Positions 53,001 through 61,200 of a stretch of DNA of 64,000 nucleotides are shown here, one piece after another; the stretch's first letter is position 1, and each line of letters starts with the position of its first letter. The translations under genes and the position numbers were made by a program. Origin of the DNA: Pseudomonas sp. Gutcm_11s (GTDB lineage: Bacteria; Pseudomonadota; Gammaproteobacteria; Pseudomonadales; Pseudomonadaceae); assembly GCF_028649395.1 (NCBI RefSeq), contig NZ_JAQSUW010000006.1:1-64000 (forward strand), given 5' to 3'. The notes under the pieces are model-generated. The model was given only the letters and a program-made list of their open reading frames with translations. It ran no database searches and was not told the DNA's origin.

Positions 53001-53777
53001 ATGAACGCTCCACTCAAGCTGCCCAATGTGAAGGACCAGGTTTCCGCCGCCGAATGGCAGGCGCGTGTCGATCTTGCCGCCTGCTACCGGCTGATCGCCC
53101 TGTACGGCTGGGACGACCTGATCTTCACCCACATCTCGGCCAAGGTGCCGGGCACCGAGGACTTCCTGATCAACCCCTACGGGTTGATGTTCCACGAGAT
53201 CACCGCCTCCAGCCTGGTGAAGGTCGACCTGGCCGGCAAGAAGCTGATGGACGGCCCGTTCGACATCAACCCGGCCGGCTACACCATCCACAGCGCGGTG
53301 CATGAAGTCCGCCACGACGTCGGCTGCGTGCTGCACATCCACACCGCTGCCGGCATCGCCGTATCGGCACAGAAGGGCGGCCTGCTGCCGCTGTCGCAGC
53401 AGTCGCTGTTCGTCCTGGCCAGCCTGGCCTACCACGGCTACGAAGGCGTGGCGCTGAACCACGACGAGAAGTCGCGCCTGCAGCACGACCTGGGCGACAA
53501 GAACTTCATGATCCTGCCCAACCACGGCCTGCTCACCGCCTTCGGCAGCATCGCCGATGCCTTCCTCGGCATGTTCACCCTGCAGCGCGCCTGCGAGATC
53601 CAGGTGATGGCGCAGAGCGGCGGTGGCGAGCTGATCCACATTCCGCAGCAGATCCTCGACGGCGCGCGAGCGATGATCGCCGGCGTGATGAAGAGCCCGC
53701 AGGGCATGGGCGGCGCGCTGCCGTGGCCGGCGCTGCTGCGCAAACTCGACGCACAGATGCCGGGCTACGACCAGTGA
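53001..53777 (+). CDS. Class II aldolase/adducin-family protein
   Basis: 258-residue zinc-dependent aldolase fold: the metal-binding His pair is VLHIHTAAG (His near 110-112), a third in PNHGLLTAFG (~173), with DDLIFTHISAKVPG and INPYGLMFHEITASSLVKVD as the family N-terminal part. Many such genes are annotated 'class II aldolase/adducin' without known substrate. ATG 53001; the stop overlaps the following hydrolase GTG start by 4 bp, so they form an operon. Confidence 0.92.
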   Translation: MNAPLKLPNVKDQVSAAEWQARVDLAACYRLIALYGWDDLIFTHISAKVPGTEDFLINPYGLMFHEITASSLVKVDLAGKKLMDGPFDINPAGYTIHSAVHEVRHDVGCVLHIHTAAGIAVSAQKGGLLPLSQQSLFVLASLAYHGYEGVALNHDEKSRLQHDLGDKNFMILPNHGLLTAFGSIADAFLGMFTLQRACEIQVMAQSGGGELIHIPQQILDGARAMIAGVMKSPQGMGGALPWPALLRKLDAQMPGYDQ

Positions 53778-54679
53778 CGGCCCTGCCGGGCATTGCCCTG
53801 GCCGACTGGCGGGCGCAGGGGCGCGGCTTCAGCTTCAACGGCCAGGCCATCCGTTACTGGGTGGCGGGCGAGGGCGAGCCGCTGCTGCTGATCCACGGTT
53901 TCCCCACCGCCAGCTGGGACTGGCACTACCTGTGGCAGCCGTTGGCGCAGAAGTACCGCGTCATCGCCTGCGACATGCTCGGCTTCGGCTACTCGGCCAA
54001 GCCGCGTGGCCATCGCTACAGCCTGCTGGAACAGGCCGATCTGCAGCAGGCGCTGCTGGCGCATCTGGGCATCGCCGAACCGGTGCATGTGCTCGCGCAT
54101 GACTACGGCGACAGCGTGGCCCAAGAGTTGGTGGCGCGGCACCAGGAGGGGCGTATCCGCCTGGCCAGTTGCGTGTTCCTCAACGGCGGCCTGTTCCCCG
54201 AGACGCACCGCCCGGTGCTGATGCAGAAATTGCTGCTCAGCCCACTGGGGCCGCTGCTGGGCGGGTTGTTCTCGCGCGCCAAGCTCAAGGCCAACCTGAA
54301 CAAGGTGTTCGGCGCGCAGACGCCGCCCAGCGAGAGTGAGCTGGATGCCTTCTGGGAGCTGATTGCGCACAACGACGGACCCAAGGTGATGCACCTGCTG
54401 ATCCGCTACATCCTCGATCGCCGGGTCAACCGCGAGCGCTGGGTGGCGGCCATGCAGGAGACTGCGGTGCCCATGCGGGTGATCGACGGCGCCGTCGACC
54501 CGATTTCCGGGGCGCACATGGTCGAGCGCTATCGTGAGCTGATCGAGAGCCCGGACACGGTTTTGCTGCCGGCCATAGGCCACTATCCGCAGACCGAGGC
54601 ACCCGCAGAGGTGCTCGCTCACTATCTGGAATTCCGTGAACGCTGGGAGGCGAAGGCATGCAAAGACGCACTCTGTTGA
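53774..54679 (+). CDS. Alpha/beta hydrolase, haloalkane-dehalogenase/MEST-like
   Basis: 301-residue alpha/beta hydrolase. The oxyanion loop HGFPTASWDW is at 41-50, the nucleophile is likely D110 in AHDYGDS (as in MEST and dehalogenase/epoxide-hydrolase relatives), with an acid in DGAVDPISG and a base His in IGHYPQTEAP. An Asp nucleophile suggests epoxide or halide chemistry, but MEST-type substrates are unknown. It starts at GTG 53774 overlapping the aldolase stop (GTGA); an earlier in-frame ATG (53723) would overlap the aldolase by 55 bp and is not preferred. The stop overlaps the next gene by 22 bp. Confidence 0.88.
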   Translation: MTALPGIALADWRAQGRGFSFNGQAIRYWVAGEGEPLLLIHGFPTASWDWHYLWQPLAQKYRVIACDMLGFGYSAKPRGHRYSLLEQADLQQALLAHLGIAEPVHVLAHDYGDSVAQELVARHQEGRIRLASCVFLNGGLFPETHRPVLMQKLLLSPLGPLLGGLFSRAKLKANLNKVFGAQTPPSESELDAFWELIAHNDGPKVMHLLIRYILDRRVNRERWVAAMQETAVPMRVIDGAVDPISGAHMVERYRELIESPDTVLLPAIGHYPQTEAPAEVLAHYLEFRERWEAKACKDALC

Positions 54680-55188
54680 AAGGTGCCGCCGTAGGCGGTG
54701 CCGTGGCCTTGGGCGCCGGCTTCTGGGCGCTGCCCAGCGGCGCGGCGCCGGCAGCGCTGAGCCTGGATGGCGCGCGCATGGTGCTGGACGGTTTCAAGGG
54801 CAAGGCCCTGGCCAGCATCAAGGGCTGGACCCCGACCGAGGTGTTCAACCACTGCGCGCAGAGCATCGAGTACTCGCTGGATGGCTACCCCGAGCTGAAG
54901 CCGGGCTGGTTCCGCCACAGCGTCGGCCCGGCCGCCTTCGCCGTGTTCAGCGCCCGTGGCGCCATGCGTCATCCGCTGACCGAAGCCATCCCCGGCGCCG
55001 CGCCGCTGGCCGAGCCGTCCAACCAGGAAGCCGCCCTGCAGCGCCTGCAGGCCGCCTTCGAGCGCTTCGCCGCGCACACCGGCGAGCTGCAGCCGCACTT
55101 CGCCTACGGCGCCCTCGATCATGAGGAATACGCCCAGGCCCATGTGATGCACCTGTACAACCACCTGAGCCTGATCCAGCCAGCCTGA
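54658..55188 (+). CDS. DUF1569 protein with Tat signal
   Basis: 176-residue protein with a twin-arginine export signal (QRRTLLKGAAVGG at 2-14, then a hydrophobic stretch). The mature part (TPTEVFNHCAQSIEYSLDGYP; KPGWFRHSVGPAAF; PHFAYGALDHEEYAQAHVMHLYNHL) matches DUF1569, a DinB-like helical bundle with conserved His residues that could bind metal. ATG 54658 has GGGAGG upstream and overlaps the hydrolase by 22 bp. Tat export suggests folding with a cofactor in the cytoplasm before export. Confidence 0.85.
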   Translation: MQRRTLLKGAAVGGAVALGAGFWALPSGAAPAALSLDGARMVLDGFKGKALASIKGWTPTEVFNHCAQSIEYSLDGYPELKPGWFRHSVGPAAFAVFSARGAMRHPLTEAIPGAAPLAEPSNQEAALQRLQAAFERFAAHTGELQPHFAYGALDHEEYAQAHVMHLYNHLSLIQPA

Positions 55189-55310
55189 TCCCGCTTCAGC
55201 GCGCCGGCGCGGGCCGTTGCGCTGGCCTACCGCTGATCCATCGACTCGAACATCTCGTGCGGCACGGCAGTCGTTTTCTGGGAATGCACTGACTTCTCAA
55301 GGTGACTCCC

Positions 55311-55784
55311 ATGAACCGACTCTCACTCCCCGCACTGCTGCTCGGTGGCCTGCTGGCCGGCGCTGGCCTGCCGGCCCTGGCCGAGACCGATGGCACCGAT
55401 TCCACCGGCCCGACCGTGCCCGGCCCTAGCTCGCCGACCCCGCCGGACATTCCCGCCGGCAATCCGCCTACCGGCGTCGATCCCGGCATGGGCAGTCCCG
55501 GAAACCCAGGCTCGCCTGGCTCGCCAGGTGGCCTGCCGCAAGGTGGCAGCCAGCCGGGAACCGGCACCAATAACGGTGGCCTGGGCAACGGCACAAACAA
55601 TGGCAGCGGTACGGGTACAGGTACCGTTCCGGGCAACAGCGCTCCGCAAGGTGGCACCACGGGCGGCAGTGACGGTGGCACTACCGGCGGCAGCACTGGC
55701 GGCGCGACTGGTGGCTCGACGGGGGGCAGTACAGGAGGTGCCACCGGAGGTTCGACTGGTGGCGCCACCGGCGGCAGCCAGTAG
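55311..55784 (+). CDS. Secreted Gly-rich low-complexity protein
   Basis: 157-residue protein: a signal peptide (1-~25, ending ALAE), a Pro/Gly-rich middle (PGNPGSPGSPGG) and a C-terminal half made of GG-T/S/A-TGG repeats (about a dozen Gly-Gly-x-Thr-Gly-Gly-type units). The composition is that of an intrinsically disordered surface or matrix protein; no domain is visible. ATG 55311 is preferred over GTG 55302. A Pro-rich antisense ORF over the same repeats is an artefact of their periodicity. Confidence 0.7.
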   Translation: MNRLSLPALLLGGLLAGAGLPALAETDGTDSTGPTVPGPSSPTPPDIPAGNPPTGVDPGMGSPGNPGSPGSPGGLPQGGSQPGTGTNNGGLGNGTNNGSGTGTGTVPGNSAPQGGTTGGSDGGTTGGSTGGATGGSTGGSTGGATGGSTGGATGGSQ

Positions 55785-55899
55785 CCGGTGCGCATAAGGT
55801 CACATTATCGGCCGCCATTCAGGTAGGCCGCGCGTCCTGTACAGCGCATGGCAACTGCCGGAAAATCCGGGCCTTTGTTGACTGCTTAGGAGCCCGTTC

Positions 55900-56811
55900 A
55901 TGAGCGATGCCATCCGTTTCGAAGACAAGGTCGTGGTAGTCACCGGTGCCGGTGGTGGTCTGGGGCGTGCCCACGCGCTGCTGTTCGCCCAGCATGGCGC
56001 CAAGGTGGTGGTTAACGACCTGGGTGGCAGCACCCATGGTGAGGGCGCCAACGCCTCCGCCGCCGACAAGGTGGTCGCCGAGATCAAGGCCCTGGGCGGC
56101 GATGCCGTGGCCAACCATGACTCGGTGACCGATGGAGGCAAGATCGTGCAGTGCGCGCTGGACAGCTTCGGTCGCATCGATGTGGTGGTGAACAACGCCG
56201 GCATCCTGCGCGACAAGTCCTTCGTCAAGATGGAGGATGCCGACTGGGAGCTGGTCTACAAGGTCCACGTCGAAGGCGCCTACAAGGTGACCCACGCCGC
56301 CTGGCCGCACCTGCGCGAGCAGAACTTTGGCCGGGTGATCTTCACCGCGTCCACCTCGGGTATCTACGGCAACTTCGGCCAGTCCAACTACGGCATGGCT
56401 AAGCTCGGCCTGTACGGCCTGACCCGCACCCTGGCCATCGAGGGCCGCAAGAACAACGTGCTGGTCAACGCCATCGCCCCCACGGGCGGCACCCGCATGA
56501 CCGAGGGCCTGATCCCGCCGCAGGTGTTCGAGCAGCTCAAGCCGGAACTGGTCAGCCCGCTGGTGGTGTACCTCGGCAGCGACCAGTGCAAGGACACCGG
56601 CGGCCTCTACGAGGTCGGCGGCGGCTGGGTCGGCAAGGTGCGCTGGGAGCGCAGCCTGGGTGCCGGCTTCAACCCGAAGGCCGGCTTCAGCCCGGAAGAC
56701 GTGGCAGCCAGCTGGAAGCAGATCGGCGACTTCGAGGGTGCCGTACACCCGGACGACAACGTCACCGCACTGCGCGAGATGATGGCCAACCTGCAGAAAT
56801 ACGTGGGCTGA
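55900..56811 (+). CDS. Short-chain dehydrogenase, MFE-2/(3R)-hydroxyacyl-CoA dehydrogenase-like
   Basis: 303-residue SDR: TGAGGGLGRAHALLFA (~15), NNAG, catalytic Ser (FTASTSGIYG) and YGMAK. The unusually long N-terminal loop with NDLGGSTHGEGANASAAD is diagnostic of the hydroxyacyl-CoA dehydrogenase domain of peroxisomal MFE-2 and its bacterial relatives; a ~60-residue C-terminal extension follows. It probably oxidises (3R)-hydroxyacyl-CoA in beta-oxidation. ATG 55900 with AGGAG upstream. It is followed by a hairpin and the crotonase gene. Confidence 0.9.
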   Translation: MSDAIRFEDKVVVVTGAGGGLGRAHALLFAQHGAKVVVNDLGGSTHGEGANASAADKVVAEIKALGGDAVANHDSVTDGGKIVQCALDSFGRIDVVVNNAGILRDKSFVKMEDADWELVYKVHVEGAYKVTHAAWPHLREQNFGRVIFTASTSGIYGNFGQSNYGMAKLGLYGLTRTLAIEGRKNNVLVNAIAPTGGTRMTEGLIPPQVFEQLKPELVSPLVVYLGSDQCKDTGGLYEVGGGWVGKVRWERSLGAGFNPKAGFSPEDVAASWKQIGDFEGAVHPDDNVTALREMMANLQKYVG

Positions 56812-56874
56812 TCCGCCAGCGATCCGGGGGATTCGGCCAGCGGGCTGCAATCGACCCCGAGCAGGTTTAAGTTG

Positions 56875-56903
56875 AAGGCCGGCAGCGATGCCGGCCTTTT
56901 TCT
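56875..56903 (+). terminator. Terminator-like hairpin 17 bp before the crotonase start
   Basis: Stem AAGGCCGGCA / TGCCGGCCTT closing a GCGA tetraloop, followed by a T-rich tract. It ends 16 bp before the ATG at 56920, leaving hardly any room for a promoter, so it may attenuate expression of the downstream gene. Confidence 0.8.
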
Positions 56904-56919
56904 TTGCCTGGAGAATGCT

Positions 56920-57702
56920 ATGAGCGTGCGCGTGGAACGCAACGGACCAGTCACCACGGTGATCATCGACCGCCCCGCGGTGCGCAACGCCGTCGACCGG
57001 CCCACCGCCGACGCGCTGGCTGCCGCCTTGCGCGCCTTCGAGGCGGATGATGACGCGCGGGTAGCGGTGCTCTGCGGCAGCGCCGGCACCTTCTGCGCCG
57101 GTGCCGACCTGGCTGCGGTGGCCGAGGGCGGCGAGCGCGGCAATCGCCTGGCGGAAGAGGGCGACGCGCCCATGGGGCCGAGCCGCATGCAGCTGGGCAA
57201 GCCGCTGATCGCCGCCATCGAGGGCCATGCCGTAGCCGGTGGCCTGGAGCTGGCACTGCTGGCCGATTTGCGGGTGATGGCCGAGGACGCGGTGCTCGGC
57301 GTGTTCTGCCGGCGTTTCGGCGTGCCGCTGATCGATGGAGGCACGGTGCGCCTGCCGCGCCTTGTCGGCCAGGGCCGGGCGCTGGATCTGATTCTTACCG
57401 GGCGGGCCGTGCAGACCGCGGAGGCGCTGCAGATGGGGCTGGTCAATCGTGTGGCTGAACCGGGACAGGCGCGCGCGGTGGCCGAGGCACTGGCGCTGGA
57501 GATCGCCGGTTTTCCGCAGCGCTGCATGCTGGCCGATCGTGCCAGTGCCTACGCGCAGTGGGATCTGCCGCTGGACGAGGCGCTACGCGGCGAGTTTCGC
57601 GGCGGCCTGGAGGTGGTACGCAGCGGTGAGACCCGTGCCGGCGCCCAGCGCTTCAAGGCTGGAGCGGGGCGGCACGGGGAGTTTGCCAAGCCGCAGGCCT
57701 GA
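56920..57702 (+). CDS. Enoyl-CoA hydratase/isomerase (crotonase) family protein
   Basis: 260-residue crotonase: oxyanion-hole segments RNAVDRPTADAL and GTFCAGADLAAV (residues ~57-67) and the second conserved IEGHAVAGGLELALLADLRVM. The position of the usual catalytic Glu164 carries Asp/Gly (FGVPLIDGGTVRLPRLVG), so it may act on an unusual substrate or as isomerase/hydrolase. ATG 56920 follows GGAG; a TTG upstream in the hairpin is not credible. It is paired with the SDR (beta-oxidation theme). Confidence 0.9.
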   Translation: MSVRVERNGPVTTVIIDRPAVRNAVDRPTADALAAALRAFEADDDARVAVLCGSAGTFCAGADLAAVAEGGERGNRLAEEGDAPMGPSRMQLGKPLIAAIEGHAVAGGLELALLADLRVMAEDAVLGVFCRRFGVPLIDGGTVRLPRLVGQGRALDLILTGRAVQTAEALQMGLVNRVAEPGQARAVAEALALEIAGFPQRCMLADRASAYAQWDLPLDEALRGEFRGGLEVVRSGETRAGAQRFKAGAGRHGEFAKPQA

Positions 57703-57730
57703 TTTGCCCCGTGGTGGCCTGCGACTGTTG

Positions 57731-58804
57731 CTAGCGGGCCTGCAGCTTGAAGTTATCGTCCGAGGGTTCCTTGGTGTAGGCACCCTGGTCGTGAACCAGC
57801 TTCTGCGTGCCACTCATCAAGGTGCCGATACGGCTGTCGGCGGTCTTGGCTGAAGCGGCCTGGTTGCTGGTGCCGGTGATCAGTGGCGGGTTGAAGCTGA
57901 ACGACCACAGGTAGTGCCAGACGGCTGAGTTGTGCTTCTCGGTGATCTGCGTGGCGTTGAAATACCAGGGCTTGAGCTCGGTGAAGGCGGTCATCTTCAT
58001 CAGGTCGGGGTTTTCATCGCCGACGAAGATGGTGGTGGTCACCGCCGAGCTGCGATAGGCCTCGAAGATCACGCCCTTGCCCTTCAGCTCGCTGACATAG
58101 CTGCGGCACACCGCGCCGGTCCACTGGTTGCCGAGCCAGCTCTTGGCGTTGTTGGAATAGAAGGGATCGAGTAGGGCGACGCGCTTGGGCAGCAATTTGC
58201 TGTTGAGGGTGCCGGCAGTCACCGCGTCGCTGATCTTCTTACTCAGCACGATGGCCATCTGGTTGCCCAGCGAGTGGCCGAGTATACGGATGTTGCTGCC
58301 GCTGTAGCCGGCCATGTTGTCCTTGTAGCTCTTGAACAGCAGGTCGCTGGCGGACTGGGTCGGGCCGTTGGCGTAGACGCCGCCGGCATTGCGCCAACGC
58401 ATCGCCCTGGGGCCGCTGGCGCTCCAGATCTTGGCCTCCGCATCGGTGACTTCGCCTTCGTCGGCGAACTGGTTCCAGTACAGCACGCCGACGTTGTAGC
58501 CGGCCGCCAGCCAGGCCGCGGCCAGGTCCAGGCTTGGGCCGCCGGCCCCCTCGCGGTTGAAGGTCTCGCGGTCCTTGCGGGCGGTGGCGCCGTTCTGCCA
58601 GCCGTGGATGTAGATCACCGTGGGTTTGCTGGCACCGAAGTAGGCGTTGCTCTGGCCCGGTACCGCCTTCTGCCAGGTATCGCCGGAGCCGAACCAGTAC
58701 AGGCCGTAGTCGAGGTTGTTGAAGGTTGCGTCGGGGAAGACGCCGGGGGCGGCGTGGGAGAACGAGGAAAAGCACAGCAGGCAAAGCAGCAATAGCTTGC
58801 GCAT
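57731..58804 (-). CDS. Secreted lipase-like alpha/beta hydrolase
   Basis: 357-residue exported protein: signal peptide 1-~18 (ending SHA), then a lipase-like core with the oxyanion motif VIYIHGWQNG (~63-72) and nucleophile S178 in GHSLGNQ. An Asp in VALLDPFYSNN and a His near HYLWSFS complete a plausible triad. The pattern resembles pancreatic-lipase-type (Lipase/PF00151-like) enzymes. ATG 58804 is chosen because it begins the signal peptide; the frame is open further upstream but that part is antisense to the SirB1-like gene. Confidence 0.82.
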   Translation of the reverse strand: MRKLLLLCLLCFSSFSHAAPGVFPDATFNNLDYGLYWFGSGDTWQKAVPGQSNAYFGASKPTVIYIHGWQNGATARKDRETFNREGAGGPSLDLAAAWLAAGYNVGVLYWNQFADEGEVTDAEAKIWSASGPRAMRWRNAGGVYANGPTQSASDLLFKSYKDNMAGYSGSNIRILGHSLGNQMAIVLSKKISDAVTAGTLNSKLLPKRVALLDPFYSNNAKSWLGNQWTGAVCRSYVSELKGKGVIFEAYRSSAVTTTIFVGDENPDLMKMTAFTELKPWYFNATQITEKHNSAVWHYLWSFSFNPPLITGTSNQAASAKTADSRIGTLMSGTQKLVHDQGAYTKEPSDDNFKLQAR

Positions 58805-58871
58805 GGTGGATGTCCCGAATGTTGTTATTGGTTTTGGGGCGGGACAATTAGGCAAAGAGTGCGCGGGCCTG

Positions 58872-59684
58872 TCAATGCAGCGCTGGGCTTCGTCCTCGGC
58901 GGCCGAGTGCGTCGATGCGCTGGGCCAGTTGCATCCGCTCGCGCTCGTCCTCACACAGCAGCAGCGCGCGCTCCAGGTCGAAGCGCTCGGCCTGCGGACA
59001 ATCCAGTTCGTGGTAGATGGCGGCGCGCAGCAGGTGGTCGGCGCTGCTCGGTTGGGCCAGCAGGAGGATGCGTTCGGCATCCTTGAGCGCCGCCATGTGA
59101 TCGCCGGCGGCGCCGTGCAGATGGCAGAGGTTGCGTGACAGGCGCAGCATCAGGGCCGGGGCGTCGCAGATCTGGAAGTGCCGGGCGCTGAGCTCGGCAC
59201 CCGGGCCGGACAGGCGCGCCAGCAGCTCGCGGCAGTCGCGGGTGTACAGGCGGCGGCCGTTGCAGGGATCGAGCAGGTGGTCGGCGCCGGGCACCCGCAG
59301 CAGCAGGTGGCCGGGGAAATTCACCGCCTGCAGCGGGATGTCCAGGCGCTGGGCCAGTTCCAGGGCGATCAACGCCAGTGACAGCGGCTGGCCGCGGCGC
59401 AGCTGCAGCACCTGGTCGAGCAGGGCGGCACGCGGGCGTAGCGGTTGGTCGTCGTCTTCGTGGAAGTCCAGCTCGCCGAGGCGGCGCAGCAGCGGCTGGG
59501 CCAGGTCTGGCGCGGCCAGGTTGGGCAGGCCGGCGGCCACCTGCTGGCGCAGGTTGGCGAACTCGCGCATCACTTGCGCCGGCTGCAGCGCCGGCGTGTG
59601 CTCGGCTGCTATCCACAGGGCCGCCTCGAGCAGGGCGGGCGGGTCCGATTCCAGGCAGTGCAACCAGGCGGGGCGAGCAGTCAT
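58872..59684 (-). CDS. SirB1-family transglutaminase-like/TPR protein
   Basis: 270-residue protein of the SirB1 family: an N-terminal transglutaminase-like core (LRRGQPLSLALIALELAQRLDIPLQAVNFPGHLLLR, where the catalytic Cys is absent) followed by TPR-like helices (LSRNLCHLHGAAGDHMAALKDAERILLL). Family members of this type sit beside prmC/hemK in other genomes, but here the gene is alone. ATG 59684. Function not established. Confidence 0.88.
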   Translation of the reverse strand: MTARPAWLHCLESDPPALLEAALWIAAEHTPALQPAQVMREFANLRQQVAAGLPNLAAPDLAQPLLRRLGELDFHEDDDQPLRPRAALLDQVLQLRRGQPLSLALIALELAQRLDIPLQAVNFPGHLLLRVPGADHLLDPCNGRRLYTRDCRELLARLSGPGAELSARHFQICDAPALMLRLSRNLCHLHGAAGDHMAALKDAERILLLAQPSSADHLLRAAIYHELDCPQAERFDLERALLLCEDERERMQLAQRIDALGRRGRSPALH

Positions 59685-59760
59685 GCGGTTCTCCCGGGAA
59701 GAGGCGCTGTCTGCCGACTATCGGTCAGGCGGGTTCGCTTCGTCCAGTGCTCCGCAATGG

Positions 59761-60090
59761 CTAGTTGTAGACGCGCTGCCCACGGTACATGCGCACCGAC
59801 TGGCCGCGCTGGGCCTCGTCGGTAGGTGCGGCGGCCTCGCTGGCCGGTTTGCTCGTCTCGTGCCCGCGGTACTGGCGGGCATTGGCGGGTTTGCTGTCGT
59901 CCTGATAGTCGCTGAGCTCGGCCAGATGTACGCCAAGCGCGCGGGTCTCCGCATCACCCGAGCGCAGGCAGGCATGCAGCATTGCCGCGATGGCGTCGGG
60001 CTGGTTGAGATGGATGTCCTCGGACATCTCGTCACGCAGGCGACGGCGCAGTACGCGCATGCAATCGATTACGGCCTTGTTCAGCTCCAT
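59761..60090 (-). CDS. Small hypothetical protein, 109 aa
   Basis: Charged helical N-terminal half (MELNKAVIDCMRVLRRRLRDEMSEDIHLNQ...) and a disordered Ser/Pro/Lys/Arg-rich tail ending MYRGQRVYN. No family recognised. ATG 60090 follows GGGGAGAG and is preferred to the longer in-frame start at 60180. Transcribed on the minus strand, divergent from the coiled-coil gene. Confidence 0.65.
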   Translation of the reverse strand: MELNKAVIDCMRVLRRRLRDEMSEDIHLNQPDAIAAMLHACLRSGDAETRALGVHLAELSDYQDDSKPANARQYRGHETSKPASEAAAPTDEAQRGQSVRMYRGQRVYN

Positions 60091-60311
60091 GTCGGCTCTC
60101 CCCTCGATAGACATAACCCCGTGATGTATGTGCAAGCGCTGTACCAGTGCGTGCATCCGGCGAACTGTGGCCTGGTTCACAGGTCAATGTCGCTGCCGGT
60201 TGCACGTCGCTGGTGCGGGTTGCACCGGTCTGGCGCCCAATGAAGGCGAAGCGGCGAACCGGGTATACTCCCCGCCATTCACACCGCCTTTCCGTATTTT
60301 TGAAGGTTTTT

Positions 60312-61139
60312 ATGCGCAACGACGCCCACGACGAGCTGGACCACGTACCCAGCCTGACCACCGACCCGCGTGACCGTGATGACCACCCGACCGGCCACGC
60401 CCCGAGCCACAGCCATGCCCCGCAACGCAGTGCGCCCACCTACCCGCAGGTGGAACGTCGGCGTGGCTTTGGCACCGGCCCGCTGTGGGCACTGATCGGC
60501 GCCCTGGTCATCGCCCTGGCCGGCCTGAGCTGGTGGAGCTACCAGCAGATTGCCCAGATGCAGGCGCAGCTGGTGGTGACCCAGGAGACCTTCGCGCGCA
60601 TCAGCGAGGATGCCGCCGGGCGCATCCAGGATATCTCCGGCAAGGTGGTGGCCACCGAATCCAACGTCACCAGCGGCAGCGAGGCCCTCAAGCTGCGGGT
60701 CAAGCAGCTGGAGAGCAAGCTGGCCGAAGTGGCCAAGCAGCAACAGAACCTCAATGGCCAGCAGAGCGGGCAGGGCAAGCGCCTCGACCAGCTGGCCGCC
60801 GATCTCAAGACCCAGCAGGGCTCGACCGCGCAGTTCGACGGCAAGCTGGAAAAACTGGCTGGCGAGCAGAAGACCGGCCTGGCTGGTGTCGGCAAGCTGC
60901 AGGAGCAGTTCAAGGGCCAGTCCGCCGATATCGAGGCGCTGAAGAAGAAGGGCGACCCGAGCCAGGCCGTGCGTAACCTCGAGCAGGACCTGCTGGTGCT
61001 GCGCAGCGAGCTGGAGAACCGCCCGGCGCCGAGCAACAACACCGCCGAGTTCGATGCCTTCCGCGCCCAGGTCACCCGTAACATCAACGGCCTGCAGGCC
61101 CAGGTGCAGAACCTGCAGCAGCAGCTCAACGCGCGCTGA
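60312..61139 (+). CDS. Coiled-coil membrane protein, 275 aa
   Basis: A His/Asp-rich cytoplasmic N-terminus (~1-52), one membrane helix (~57-77, WALIGALVIALAGLSWWSY) and a long coiled coil (~80-275) with heptad-rich segments (LKLRVKQLESKLAEVAKQQQ, LDQLAADLKTQQGS). It resembles inner-membrane coiled-coil anchors of unknown function. ATG 60312 follows GAAGG; an upstream frame opening at 60147 is antisense noise. A strong terminator follows. Confidence 0.8.
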   Translation: MRNDAHDELDHVPSLTTDPRDRDDHPTGHAPSHSHAPQRSAPTYPQVERRRGFGTGPLWALIGALVIALAGLSWWSYQQIAQMQAQLVVTQETFARISEDAAGRIQDISGKVVATESNVTSGSEALKLRVKQLESKLAEVAKQQQNLNGQQSGQGKRLDQLAADLKTQQGSTAQFDGKLEKLAGEQKTGLAGVGKLQEQFKGQSADIEALKKKGDPSQAVRNLEQDLLVLRSELENRPAPSNNTAEFDAFRAQVTRNINGLQAQVQNLQQQLNAR

Positions 61140-61153
61140 TTGCCCGGCTGTAC

Positions 61154-61183
61154 GAAAAAGCCCCGCTTCGGCGGGGCTTTTTC
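61154..61183. terminator. Bidirectional intrinsic terminator
   Basis: Stem GAAAAAGCCCCGC / GCGGGGCTTTTTC with a TTCG tetraloop, flanked by A and T tracts. It serves the coiled-coil gene (plus) and the convergent glycolipid-binding-like gene (minus). Confidence 0.92.
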
Positions 61184-61200
61184 ATGGGCGCCGGATCGGC

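Noticed and set aside
55196..55795. 199-codon Pro-Pro-Val-rich minus-strand ORF
   Set aside because: It is the mirror image of the Gly-rich repeat gene on the plus strand, which has a signal peptide; the antisense frame lacks a credible start context.
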